Notes under the pieces: model-generated | Told to the model about the DNA's origin: nothing | What the model saw: the letters and a program-made list of their open reading frames with translations, nothing else | The model's database searches: none | Program-made: the position numbers and the translations under genes | Shown here: positions 25,999-34,533 of the stretch, piece by piece | Numbering within the stretch: the stretch's first letter is position 1 | Layout: every line of letters starts with the position of its first letter | From: Bryobacterales bacterium KBS 96 | Lineage (GTDB): Bacteria > Acidobacteriota > Terriglobia > Bryobacterales > Bryobacteraceae | Direction: 5' to 3' | Length of the DNA: 64,000 nt | NCBI GenBank assembly: GCA_000381625.1 | Contig: KB906767.1 | Coordinates: 5,695,357 to 5,759,356, forward strand

Positions 25999-26314
25999 GT
26001 GCCCAATCTACAAGGTGTCGTCTAGTCTAACAAGGGACGGATGGCGTCGTGGCGTGTCTCGCCAGGCAACCCTGCTTTGGGAAAGTTTCATCTTTCGTGG
26101 CCACCTACGGCAGTATTGGACACAGTTGTTTTGGCGGGCTTAGCCGAACGAGCCGACGTAGATTCTGGACTGTGGCGAGTAGCAAAAACTCTTCGGCTCC
26201 GTGCGGATCCTAAGTTTTCGTTCTGGGAGCTTACTTGCAATTGATGGCGCAGCGTTTACGAATTGTATCGGAGCCGTCGGCAATCCGCATTAGCCGCTTT
26301 CGACCCCAGAACTG
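25999..26314. other. About 315 bases without a recognisable gene
   Basis: It lies between the VOC gene and the trans-sulfuration gene, both on the minus strand. Only short frames without family features are present. No hairpin or promoter stands out. Confidence 0.45.
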
Positions 26315-27496
26315 TCAGCCCCGCAACGCCTGGTCGAGATCCGCGATGATGTCGTCCGCGGACTCAATCCCGACCGACACGCGAACCAGGTTATCGCGAA
26401 TGCCCATCCGCTCGCGAACTTTCGGCGAGACGTCGCGATGCGAAGCCATCGCGGGATAGAGCAGCAGCGTGTGGACATCGCCGAGAGACGTGCCCGGAAC
26501 CACCATTTTCAGCCGGTCCATAAAGGCCAGTACTGCCGGTTTATCCGCTCCTTTGATTTCGAAGCTGACCATCCCGCCAAAGAGTCCGGGTGCGAACGTA
26601 CGTTTGATGGTGGCCGCGTCGGGATGTGCCGGATCGGCCGGGTAATACACACGTTCCACCGCGGGGTGAGAAGCGAGTTGGTTCGCGAGCCGGCAGGCGT
26701 TTTCGCATTGGCGGCCGAACCGTAAGGCGAGCGTCTTGATTCCCCGCATGGTCAGATAACTTTCGAACGGCCCCAGCACCGGGCCCGTAACGCGGGAAAT
26801 GGTTCGCATCGTTTCGTAGTGCTCCTCATCGCTCACGACAATGCCGCCGAGCACATCGCCGTGGCCGGCCAAGTATTTTGTCGCGCTGTGGACAACGATA
26901 TTCGCGCCAAGCGCGAGCGGCTTTATCATCATGGGCGTGGCGAAGGTGCTGTCGACCACCAGTGCCGCCCCCACACCATGGGCAAGTTCCGCAATCCGGC
27001 CAATGTCGCCCACGCGAAGGAGCGGGTTCGATACGGCTTCCAGGAAGACACAGCCCGGCTTTCTTGTGGCGATCGCCTTTTCCACGGCCTCACCGTCGCA
27101 AACGTCCACGTAGAACGTTTCGATGCCGAATGGCTCTAGAATCTGATCGAACAGCTTCACCGTAGCCCCGTAAATCGATTGCGAGGCGACCACGCGAGGC
27201 GCGCGATCGGTCAGCGCAGCCTGGATGGCGACCTGCACGGCTGCCATTCCCGAAGCGCAGGCGAGCGAACCGTGCCCGCCATCGAGCGCGGTGGTCAACT
27301 CTTCGAGCGCGTCCGCCGTGGGATTGTTGTATCGCGCGTAACTGTACCCTTCTTCTTCGTGGCCGAAGACGCGGTCGAGTGTCGCGGCCGAATCATAAAA
27401 ATATGTCGTGCCCAGATGGATGGGCGTGGTCGAGGCGACTACGCCGCCGTTTCGCTTGCGATCGCCCGCGTGAACAACCAACGAATCGAATTTCAT
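26315..27496 (-). CDS. PLP-dependent trans-sulfuration enzyme (cystathionine/methionine gamma-lyase type)
   Basis: A 393-residue enzyme starting at ATG 27496 (MKFDSLVVHAGDRKRNGG), which overlaps the cysS stop as ATGA; a GTG 12 bases upstream is an alternative. It belongs to the Cys/Met metabolism PLP family: YSRYNNPT-like YARYNNPTADALEE, LACASGMAAVQVAIQAAL, VVDSTFATPMMIKPLALGANIVVHSATKYLAGHGD with the PLP lysine in SATKY, and GMVSFEIKG. Members split or form cystathionine, methionine or homocysteine derivatives; the exact reaction is uncertain. Tight coupling to cysS suggests a link to the cysteine supply for protein synthesis. Confidence 0.9.
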   Translation of the reverse strand: MKFDSLVVHAGDRKRNGGVVASTTPIHLGTTYFYDSAATLDRVFGHEEEGYSYARYNNPTADALEELTTALDGGHGSLACASGMAAVQVAIQAALTDRAPRVVASQSIYGATVKLFDQILEPFGIETFYVDVCDGEAVEKAIATRKPGCVFLEAVSNPLLRVGDIGRIAELAHGVGAALVVDSTFATPMMIKPLALGANIVVHSATKYLAGHGDVLGGIVVSDEEHYETMRTISRVTGPVLGPFESYLTMRGIKTLALRFGRQCENACRLANQLASHPAVERVYYPADPAHPDAATIKRTFAPGLFGGMVSFEIKGADKPAVLAFMDRLKMVVPGTSLGDVHTLLLYPAMASHRDVSPKVRERMGIRDNLVRVSVGIESADDIIADLDQALRG

Positions 27497-28893
27497 TTCC
27501 GTTTCCACCGGATACCTTCGCGGGTATCCTCAATCACAATTCCTTTGTCGTGCAGCAGGGCGCGGATCTCGTCCGCCCTGGCAAAATCTCTCGCCTTTTT
27601 GGCGGCGGCGCGTTCCTCGATATAACGCTCCACGCCCGCGTCGTCCAGCTCGTGCGATTCGTGGGACGGCCGCAGCACATCGAAAATTTGGTCGAACGCC
27701 GCCAGCACCTTGAGGGCGCCGGCGCGATTCTCTTCCCGGAACCGGCCTTCATCGAGCGCGCTATTCACATCGCGCACGAACTCAAACACCACCCCCAACG
27801 CTTCGGCGGTGTTCAGATCGTCGTCAAGACTCTCTTCGTACCGGCGTAGCGCCTCTGCCGTTTGCTGCCGGTTTGTTTCATCGATACCCGTCTCTAATTT
27901 CTCCGCCTTCAGCCGGCTTTCAACATTGCGCAAACGTTCGATACTGGCATTCGCTGCGTTCAGCCCGTCGAAGGTGAAATTCAACTTCTTGCGATGCGGA
28001 ACTGAAGCAAGCAGATAGCGTACGGATTCGGGCGAGTATCCCTTGGCGAGCAGATCGCGAAGCGTATAAAAATTGCCGAGGGATTTCGACATTTTCTGCG
28101 ATTCGATCAGCAGGTGCTCGGAGTGAATCCAGAACCGCGCGAACGGCCGCCCAGTGATCGATTCCGATTGCGCAATTTCGTTTTCGTGATGCGGGAAAGC
28201 CAGGTCGATGCCGCCGGCGTGAATGTCGAGTGTCTCGCCGAGATATTTCATGGCCATCGCGGAACACTCGATGTGCCAGCCGGGGCGCCCGTCTCCTAGC
28301 GGCGTATGCCAGTACGGTTCCTCATTCTTGCGGCCTTTCCAGAGCACGAAATCCCGCGCGTCGGCCTTCTCGTATTCGTCCATGTCCACGCGGGCGCCGC
28401 TGCGGATGCCGCTGAAATCGTTGTGTGAGAGCTTGCCGTATTCGGGGAATGTCGAGATCCGGAAATAGGTAGATCCATCGCTCGTATACGTGCAGCCTTT
28501 TTCGGATAACTTTTCGATGGCTTGCACCATCTCGCCGATATGGTCAGTCGCTTTGGCGATTTGCTCGGGCCGTTGCAGTCGAAGCGCGGTAGCGTCTTCG
28601 AAGTAAGCTTTCGTGAAAACTTCCGTGTACTCTTCGAGGGTCTTGCCTTGCTTGGCCGCGTTTGCGATGATCTTGTCCTCGACGTCGGTGATGTTCATCA
28701 CGTGGTCAAGCTCGAAACCGCGATAACGCAGCCAGCGGCGCAGAATATCCTGGAAGGTGAACGTTCGCAGATTGCCGATATGGACGTAGTTGTAAACCGT
28801 CGGACCGCAGGTGTACATACGGACAGTGTTGTCGCGCATCGGCCGAAACTCTTCAAGCTCCTGCGTGAGGGTGTTGTACAGACGGAGGGGCAT
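27493..28893 (-). CDS. cysS: Cysteine--tRNA ligase
   Basis: A 466-residue class I synthetase that charges tRNA-Cys. Motifs are CGPTVYNYVHIGNLRTF (Zn ligand Cys29 and the HIGH motif as HIGN), GWHIECSAMAMKYLG (second Zn ligand), LAFPHHENEIAQSE (Zn-binding His and Glu), and QKMSKSLGNFYTLRDLL near residue 262 (KMSKS). Length is typical. Its stop overlaps the start of the trans-sulfuration gene. The RAYT/repeat cluster lies just upstream of its start. Confidence 0.97.
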   Translation of the reverse strand: MPLRLYNTLTQELEEFRPMRDNTVRMYTCGPTVYNYVHIGNLRTFTFQDILRRWLRYRGFELDHVMNITDVEDKIIANAAKQGKTLEEYTEVFTKAYFEDATALRLQRPEQIAKATDHIGEMVQAIEKLSEKGCTYTSDGSTYFRISTFPEYGKLSHNDFSGIRSGARVDMDEYEKADARDFVLWKGRKNEEPYWHTPLGDGRPGWHIECSAMAMKYLGETLDIHAGGIDLAFPHHENEIAQSESITGRPFARFWIHSEHLLIESQKMSKSLGNFYTLRDLLAKGYSPESVRYLLASVPHRKKLNFTFDGLNAANASIERLRNVESRLKAEKLETGIDETNRQQTAEALRRYEESLDDDLNTAEALGVVFEFVRDVNSALDEGRFREENRAGALKVLAAFDQIFDVLRPSHESHELDDAGVERYIEERAAAKKARDFARADEIRALLHDKGIVIEDTREGIRWKRK

Positions 28894-28994
28894 TTGCAGA
28901 GGTTAAGTCTCAATCGTAACAAGTTGGATTTGCTGGACCTCCGCTTTGCATGCCTGGGTTGCGAGGCGTGAAACCAGGTGCGGAGGCTTAAACC

Positions 28995-29077
28995 AACCGC
29001 GCACCCCCTTCCTGACGCAAGGCGGCTCTGTTTGGAGGTAAGCCAGAAACGGAGCCGCCGCACGTGAGTGCGCGGTT
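28995..29077. repeat. RAYT-associated repeat, copy B (three-arm structure)
   Basis: An outer 10-base perfect stem (AACCGCGCAC at 28995-29004 with GTGCGCGGTT at 29068-29077) encloses a 13-base inner stem (GGCGGCTC-T-GTTT with AAAC-G-GAGCCGCC, one wobble). A short GCAC-GTGA-GTGC hairpin shares the right outer arm. It lies between the transposase stop and cysS. Related copies are at 29679-29755, 29769-29812 and 59286-59374. Confidence 0.85.
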
Positions 29078-29086
29078 AGATGGTTG

Positions 29087-29620
29087 TTAAGCTCCGTCCA
29101 CTTCCGCGAGATGCCTTTCTTCCCGATTTGTCTCGGGAAAAATTGCCATCGGAATACCCTGGCCGTTAATGACGTAATCCACCGCTGCGTTGAGGGCCTT
29201 CTCGCGCCATAGATATCTCGTACTTCCGTGTCGTGTCCAATAATGCTTCCTATGTATGCTCTTGGCACGAAGCGCCCGCGTGGCATAAGCCTTAAAATCC
29301 ACTATCGCGCGCTCCGGACTCACGTTCGATTGAACTACGATATGCACGTGATTTGTCCGCACGTGTGCCGCCCACAGGCGCCAATTCCTATGCCCGGCAA
29401 CAGTCTTCACGCTCGAGAGCACTTCTTTCCGCGCGGCTTGATCCATGATGAAAGGCAGGTCGGAAAGCAGGCGTTCTTCGAATCCTTGCCAGGTTTTACA
29501 GATGCCTATTAGTGGAGCCCCATATCGATTGCAGTTCCGATCTACAGTGAATCGTTCATCCCCATGCAGTCTAGTGCCGTAAGTAGAAAACGTCAGCAAA
29601 TAGCCCGCAGGAACAGTCAC
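29087..29620 (-). CDS. REP-associated tyrosine transposase (RAYT, Y1/HUH family)
   Basis: A single-strand DNA transposase of the IS200-like Y1 family that is domesticated with REP repeats. No ATG start is available: GTG at 29620 (VTVPAGYLLTFSTYGTRLHGDERFTVDR) gives 177 residues and resembles other family starts, while a TTG at 29680 inside repeat A would add 20 residues. Key features are the HUH motif in VRTNHVHIVVQ, the catalytic-Tyr helix in DFKAYATRALRAK, and a TRYLWREKALNAAVDYVINGQG end typical of RAYTs. It is flanked on both sides by the three-arm repeats it probably mobilises or once mobilised. Confidence 0.9.
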   Translation of the reverse strand: MTVPAGYLLTFSTYGTRLHGDERFTVDRNCNRYGAPLIGICKTWQGFEERLLSDLPFIMDQAARKEVLSSVKTVAGHRNWRLWAAHVRTNHVHIVVQSNVSPERAIVDFKAYATRALRAKSIHRKHYWTRHGSTRYLWREKALNAAVDYVINGQGIPMAIFPETNREERHLAEVDGA

Positions 29621-29677
29621 AAGTGAATAGTGTGGCCGGCGAAATTGTTTCAGTTGTTCAAAGCGCCGCCGGTTGTC

Positions 29678-29756
29678 CAACCCGCTTGCTGACGCAAGGC
29701 GGCTCTAGGTGGAGGCAACCTGGAAACGGAGCCTCCGCACGCGAGTGCGCGGGTTG
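29678..29756. repeat. RAYT-associated repeat, copy A (three-arm structure)
   Basis: An outer 8-base stem (CAACCCGC / GCGGGTTG) encloses three hairpins in order: CTTGC-TGAC-GCAAG, GGAGGC/GCCTCC with a 14-base loop, and GCAC-GCGA-GTGC with a GNRA-like tetraloop. The layout is like a small cloverleaf. It lies just upstream of the transposase gene and shares the central GACGCAAGGCGGCTCT-like core with copy B. Confidence 0.85.
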
Positions 29757-29768
29757 CCCCGTTGTCCG

Positions 29769-29812
29769 AACCCGCTCGCTGTCGCAAGGCCGCTCCGTTT
29801 GGAGGTTGACCG
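29769..29812. repeat. RAYT-associated repeat, copy C (truncated)
   Basis: The first half of the element (AACCCGCTCGCTGTCGCAAG, then GCCGCTCCGTTTGGAGG) follows copy A after 12 bases, but the closing arms are missing. It ends 35 bases before the tgt start, so tgt regulatory DNA may have replaced the lost half. Confidence 0.7.
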
Positions 29813-29846
29813 TGCCCGGCGCCTCAGTTCGTCACAATAGAACAAG

Positions 29847-30995
29847 ATGTCTGCTTTTCGGTTCGAGATCGAGGCCGAGTGTCCGGTCACCGGCGCGCGC
29901 GCGGGTCTGCTGCACACCGCGCACGGAACGATTGAGACTCCCGTCTTCATGCCCGTCGGTACGCAAGCGACTGTTAAAGGCGTGATGCAGCGCGATCTCG
30001 AACACGATCTGGATGCCAAAATCATCCTCGCCAACACGTACCATCTGTTTCTCAGGCCCGGACACGAACGCATCGAGCGCCTTGGCGGCCTACACAAATT
30101 TATGGCGTGGCCGCGTGCTATTTTGACCGACTCGGGCGGCTTCCAGGTGTTTAGCCTGGATAGTCTGCGCAAAGTTACCGACGAGGGGGTGCTGTTCCAC
30201 TCGCATCTGAACGGAGATGCGTGCTTCTTCACTCCGGAATCGACCGTCGATGTTCAACTCGCGCTTGGCAGCGACATCCAGATGATGCTCGATGAATGCC
30301 TCCCCTATCCGGTGACACACGAAGAGGCAACCGCATCGATGCGCCGCACTCTAAACTGGGCGCGCCGCGGTTGGGAGCACTATCGCAAGCGCGAGAAAGG
30401 GCTGAACTCCGCGCTGTTTCCTATCGTCCAGGGTTCCATGTTCCCGGACCTGCGCCGGAGTTGCGCCGAAGAACTGCTCGAACTCGAGGCGCCCGGCTAT
30501 GCCATTGGAGGACTGTCGGTCGGCGAGCCGCGCCACTTGAGCCAGGAGATGACTGAAGCGACGGCTCCGTTGCTCCCCAAAGATCGGCCGAGATATGTGA
30601 TGGGAGTCGGTATGCCCGAAGAGCTGCCTCAGTATGTCGCAAAGGGCATCGACATGATGGACTGCGTGCTTCCTTCGCGCAATGCCCGTAACGGTTATCT
30701 TTTTACCTCCGCCGGTAAACTGGTGATAAAACAGGCTCAATACGTCGAAGACGAGCGTCCCGTCGATTCTTCGTGCGGCTGCTATACGTGCCAGACACAC
30801 TCCCGGGCGTACCTTCGCCATTTGTTCCAATCGGGTGAAATTCTGTATTCAACACTGGCTACCATACACAATGTGCATCATTACCTTGACATCATGCGCC
30901 ATATCAGGCAGTCTATTGTGCTTGGGAACTTCCCGGAATTATTAAGGGCTTCCGCATCCGGCTCTGCACTGTTAGAGCCGGATGTGAGCCGCTAA
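29847..30995 (+). CDS. tgt: Queuine tRNA-ribosyltransferase
   Basis: A 382-residue enzyme that exchanges guanine-34 of GUN-anticodon tRNAs for the queuine precursor preQ1. Visible motifs: TPVFMPVGTQATVKG, ANTYHLFLRPG, ILTDSGGFQVFSL with the active-site Asp near residue 95, GYAIGGLSVGEP, VMGVGMPEEL, MDCVLPSRNARNGYLFT and the zinc site CGCYTCQTHSRAYLRHLF. The end of the protein (ASGSALLEPDVSR) is encoded by an 11-base perfect hairpin at 30955-30984 and is longer than usual. It is followed by yajC, secD and secF, the classical tgt-yajC-secDF order. Confidence 0.96.
   Translation: MSAFRFEIEAECPVTGARAGLLHTAHGTIETPVFMPVGTQATVKGVMQRDLEHDLDAKIILANTYHLFLRPGHERIERLGGLHKFMAWPRAILTDSGGFQVFSLDSLRKVTDEGVLFHSHLNGDACFFTPESTVDVQLALGSDIQMMLDECLPYPVTHEEATASMRRTLNWARRGWEHYRKREKGLNSALFPIVQGSMFPDLRRSCAEELLELEAPGYAIGGLSVGEPRHLSQEMTEATAPLLPKDRPRYVMGVGMPEELPQYVAKGIDMMDCVLPSRNARNGYLFTSAGKLVIKQAQYVEDERPVDSSCGCYTCQTHSRAYLRHLFQSGEILYSTLATIHNVHHYLDIMRHIRQSIVLGNFPELLRASASGSALLEPDVSR
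30955..30984 (+). repeat. 11-base perfect inverted repeat inside the tgt 3' end
   Basis: CATCCGGCTCT (30955-30965) and AGAGCCGGATG (30974-30984) pair around an 8-base loop. The element lies 11 bases before the tgt stop, so it is translated. As RNA it could moderate read-through into yajC-secDF or stabilise the tgt end. Confidence 0.8.
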
Positions 30996-31097
30996 GCTGT
31001 ATCCTCAACTCGCCGTGGTCCGGTTGTCGAGGTCACGCTTACAGTGGCCGCGAAGGGTCTGGTTCCGGCGGTCCCCAAATTCGTGACAATAGGAAAT

Positions 31098-31439
31098 ATG
31101 TTGGACGCCGCGCTTCTTCTTCTTTTACAAACCGCGCCCGCTGGCGGGAACGCTCTTCTGAGCGGAATATTGCCGATCGTACTGATGTTCGCGATCGCTT
31201 ACTTTTTGATTTTCATGCCCGTGCAGCGCCAAAGGAAGCATACGAAACAGATGCTGGCGAGCCTTCAGAATGGGCAAGTTGTGCTGACGTCGGGCGGCAT
31301 TATCGGCACCATCATCGCCGTGAACAGTGATGATACGCTTATACTGCGCGTTAAGCCCGACAATTTAAAGATACAGGTTTCCCGGAGCTCGGTCTCGAGT
31401 CTGGTGACGGGTGAAGAGGCTGGCTCCACTAAGAAGTAG
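31098..31439 (+). CDS. yajC: Preprotein translocase subunit YajC
   Basis: A 113-residue inner-membrane protein, starting at ATG 31098 with AGGAAAT just upstream; an earlier GTG at 31044 gives an atypical leader. One TM helix (LLSGILPIVLMFAIAYFLIFMPVQRQRKHTKQML, about residues 18-38) is followed by the cytoplasmic domain (LQNGQVVLTSGGIIGTIIAVNSDDTLILRVKPDNLKIQVSRSSV). YajC associates with SecDF and the holo-translocon. secD follows after 39 bases. Confidence 0.95.
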   Translation: MLDAALLLLLQTAPAGGNALLSGILPIVLMFAIAYFLIFMPVQRQRKHTKQMLASLQNGQVVLTSGGIIGTIIAVNSDDTLILRVKPDNLKIQVSRSSVSSLVTGEEAGSTKK

Positions 31440-31478
31440 AATTGCGTTCGGGTTCAGCCTGCAAGCTGAAGTTTCACC

Positions 31479-33086
31479 ATGAAGAAGAATCTCCGAATAA
31501 AGTTTTTGATCATCGTCGGCGTAGTGCTGGCATGCATTTACGGCATCATTGGCATCCCCAAGAGCAAGGCCGAGTTGGTAGAGAACTGGAATCGAAACAT
31601 TCACCTGGGGCTCGATTTGCGCGGCGGCACTTACCTCGTTGTGCAAGTTCAGGAACAGGATGCCTTTAATTCCGAGGCCAATACGCAGGCAGACCAGCTT
31701 CGGGAATCGGCGCGGAAAGCGAACATCAACCTGGCCGAAGTCGACGTCCAGGATGCCAAGACGCTGGCGGATGCGGGCAAAGTGGCCATCGTCGTAAAGG
31801 GCGTGCCGACAACGCAAGCCGGCGATTTTCGCCAGATCGTGACGCAGCAGTTTGCCAACTGGACGATGACGCCGCTGAACTCGACGGATTATAGGCTTAC
31901 CCTGAAACCGTCGGAAGCGATCGCGATGCGGCAGCAGATCCTCGCGCAGACACGCAATACCTTTGAGAAAAAAATCAACGGTTTGGGATTGTCCGAATCG
32001 TCTGTGCAACAGCGGCGCGCGGATACTGACGCCGAGCTGCTGGTTCAGTTGCCCGGTGTCGACGATCCCGCGAGGGTGAAGCAGATCCTGCAAACGGCCG
32101 CTGTCCTGGAGCTTTACGAAGTGAAGGCGGGTCCATTCCAGAGCCGCGAAGAGGCAATGGCGCAGAATGGCGGCGTGCTGCCGGTCGGCTCCAAGCTGGT
32201 TCATAGCCGCAGCGCTGGTAATGAAACCTGGTATCTGCTTTCGCGGGCCCCCGTGGTGCGTGGGCAGGATATCCGCGACGCTCGCGCGGAACAGGGCCAG
32301 CAAGGAACCTGGCAGACGACTTTCGTGCTGAGCCAGACGGCTGCGCGGCGGTTCTCTTCCTTTACCGGATCGCATATTGGCGACAGGCTGGCTATCGTGC
32401 TGGATGGCAATGTCATCACGGCCCCGAGCATCAAGGGACAGATCAGCGATAACGGCGTCATCGAAAATGTCGGGACGCAGCAGGAAGCCTCCGATCTGGC
32501 GTTGAATCTTCGCGCGGGATCGCTGCCCGCAAGCGTGGTCTTCATGCAGGAAAATACGGTCGGTCCGTCGCTTGGCAACGATTCCATCCGCGAAGGATTT
32601 ACTGCCGGTATCGCGGGAGTTCTCGCCGTGATCGCGGCAATGTTGATCTATTACAAACGTTCCGGAATCAACGCCGTGCTGGCTTTGATTTTGAACGCCG
32701 TTATTTTAATTGCCTGCCTGAGTTACTTCGGCGCGGTGCTGACGCTGCCCGGCATCGCCGGCGTTATTCTGACGATCGGCATGGCGGTTGACAGTAACGT
32801 GCTTATTTTTGAGCGGATCAGGGAGGAACTGAAAGCGGGCAAGGCCATTCGAGCCGCGGTCGATACCGGGTTTGATAAGGCGCTGATCACGATTATCGAC
32901 ACCCACGTGACCACGGTAGTCTCTTGCGCCATCCTCTTCATGCTTGGAAGCGGCCCCGTAAAGGGGTTTGCCGTCACTTTGGTTATTGGTCTGGTTGCTA
33001 ACATTTTCACTGCCGTGTTTGTGTCGAAGGTCATCTTCGATTGGGAACTATCCCGGCCCGTGCCCGTGAAGCATTTAAGTATTTGA
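31479..33086 (+). CDS. secD: Protein translocase subunit SecD
   Basis: A 535-residue membrane protein that uses the proton gradient to complete export of Sec substrates. TM1 is LIIVGVVLACIYGIIGI. The D1 motif LGLDLRGGTYLVVQV is near residue 44. A large periplasmic domain follows, and the last 180 residues contain five TM helices with AVDSNVLIFERIREELKAGK (TM4 motif with the conserved Asp and Arg) and VVSCAILFMLGSGPVKGFAVTLVIG. Length is normal for SecD in species where SecD and SecF are separate. It lies between yajC and secF. Confidence 0.96.
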   Translation: MKKNLRIKFLIIVGVVLACIYGIIGIPKSKAELVENWNRNIHLGLDLRGGTYLVVQVQEQDAFNSEANTQADQLRESARKANINLAEVDVQDAKTLADAGKVAIVVKGVPTTQAGDFRQIVTQQFANWTMTPLNSTDYRLTLKPSEAIAMRQQILAQTRNTFEKKINGLGLSESSVQQRRADTDAELLVQLPGVDDPARVKQILQTAAVLELYEVKAGPFQSREEAMAQNGGVLPVGSKLVHSRSAGNETWYLLSRAPVVRGQDIRDARAEQGQQGTWQTTFVLSQTAARRFSSFTGSHIGDRLAIVLDGNVITAPSIKGQISDNGVIENVGTQQEASDLALNLRAGSLPASVVFMQENTVGPSLGNDSIREGFTAGIAGVLAVIAAMLIYYKRSGINAVLALILNAVILIACLSYFGAVLTLPGIAGVILTIGMAVDSNVLIFERIREELKAGKAIRAAVDTGFDKALITIIDTHVTTVVSCAILFMLGSGPVKGFAVTLVIGLVANIFTAVFVSKVIFDWELSRPVPVKHLSI

Positions 33087-33146
33087 GGCGTTGGAAAAAA
33101 ATGGCTGTTTTGGGCCGATTATCCAGCTCCAGTTTGGGAACACTTT

Positions 33147-33174
33147 TTGACATGCCGGTGTCTACCTAGTTAAT
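33147..33174 (+). promoter_or_regulatory. Possible internal promoter before secF
   Basis: A consensus TTGACA (33147-33152) is followed by GTTAAT (33169-33174) after 16 bases in the 106-base gap between secD and secF. The -10 is a weak match, so this is tentative; it could allow extra secF and ton-operon transcription. Confidence 0.35.
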
Positions 33175-33192
33175 GCCGGCCCGTAGAGCTCG

Positions 33193-34392
33193 ATGGAAAT
33201 TTTCAAATCAACGAATTTTGACTTTCTGGGCAAGAAGTGGGCGTTCATTGCGCTTTCGCTTGTGCTCACGGCGGCCGGCCTGATTAGTTTGGCAATAAAG
33301 GGTGGTCCGAAGTACGGGATCGATTTCAACGGGGGAGCACAGATGACCGTGAAGTTCTCGCATCGGCCCTCGGCCGAAGAGATTCGCTCGGCTATCCGGA
33401 AGCGAATACCCGGCGAAATCGAGGTCCAGGAGATCACCAACTCGCAAGAAGTGATAGTTTCGACCGAAGTAAAGGACGAGAAAACACTGAACCTGGAGCG
33501 CCAGCAAATGGTGGATGCGCTCAATGATGCGTTTGGCCAGAAGAACGGCAAGCTGGATATCAATAATATTGGCGCGGCCGATCTTGCCGACCGCCTCCGC
33601 AGCCCCTTGCAAAACGCTTCGGTGGCGGTTTCCGAGGACCAGTTGCAAGCGCTGGCCAAAGCGATTCTTACCTTCCGCGATACCGCGCCACGTTCTGGCC
33701 TCATCCTGAATCTGGACCATCTCGCGTCCGTGCCGGGCGTCACTCCCCAGGTTTTACAAGTTCTGAAGCAGCAGTGCTATCCCAGTAGACTTCACTATTC
33801 GAAAGTGGAGGTTGTCGGACCGAAGATCGGCGCCGACCTGCGGCATCAGGCGGTGCTGGTGGTGCTCTACGCCCTTGCGGCGATGCTGGTTTATATCGCA
33901 TTCCGCTTTGAGTGGGTATACGGAGTAGCGGCAGTAATAGCCGTTTTTCACGACACCATCATCACGATAGGACTTTTTTCGATTTTTAATAAGGCGATTG
34001 ACTTGACGGTTCTCGCCGCATTGCTCACACTAGTTGGTTATTCGATGAACGACACCATTGTTGTCTTCGATCGAATTCGCGAGAACATCAAACTGCAGCG
34101 TCGTGGCTCTTTCAGTGAACTGGTGAATGCGAGCATTAACCAGACGTTGAGCCGGACGGTATTGACCTCGGGTCTGACGCTGCTGACTGCATTATCTCTG
34201 TATCTTTTCGGTGGCCAGGTGCTGAACGGATTTTCGTTCGCGCTGGTGATCGGCATTATTATCGGCACGTATTCATCGATCTTCATTGCAAGTCCGATTC
34301 TTATCTTCGGGAAGAATTTTGCGGACCAGCGCAAGAAGACGTCGAGGACGGCAACGCCCGCAACGCGCGGAGCGGCCAAAGTAACGAAGTAG
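33193..34392 (+). CDS. secF: Protein translocase subunit SecF
   Basis: A 399-residue partner of SecD, with six TM helices expected. TM1 is KWAFIALSLVLTAAGLISLAI. The SecF motif GIDFNGGAQMTVKF is near residue 41. A periplasmic region (about 50-210) is larger than in E. coli SecF. The membrane part holds VFHDTIITIGLFSIF, LLTLVGYSMNDTIVVFDRIREN and LSLYLFGGQVLNGFSFALVIGIIIGTYSSIFIASPIL. The first codons overlap no other gene. The tonB gene follows after 141 bases. Confidence 0.96.
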   Translation: MEIFKSTNFDFLGKKWAFIALSLVLTAAGLISLAIKGGPKYGIDFNGGAQMTVKFSHRPSAEEIRSAIRKRIPGEIEVQEITNSQEVIVSTEVKDEKTLNLERQQMVDALNDAFGQKNGKLDINNIGAADLADRLRSPLQNASVAVSEDQLQALAKAILTFRDTAPRSGLILNLDHLASVPGVTPQVLQVLKQQCYPSRLHYSKVEVVGPKIGADLRHQAVLVVLYALAAMLVYIAFRFEWVYGVAAVIAVFHDTIITIGLFSIFNKAIDLTVLAALLTLVGYSMNDTIVVFDRIRENIKLQRRGSFSELVNASINQTLSRTVLTSGLTLLTALSLYLFGGQVLNGFSFALVIGIIIGTYSSIFIASPILIFGKNFADQRKKTSRTATPATRGAAKVTK

Positions 34393-34533
34393 CAGGCAAG
34401 AAGACAAAGTAATAGAATGTCAGTCCAGTCGCATCGCGCGGTTGGATAGCACGATAGCATTGGCTATCGGCCAGGACGAAAGAACTTGACGCGCGCCCCG
34501 TTTGGGTGCGTGATCGAAAACAAGGGGATTCCG

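Noticed and set aside
26041-26244. Short plus-strand frame between the VOC and trans-sulfuration genes
   Set aside because: No ribosome site, no family likeness and ordinary non-coding composition.
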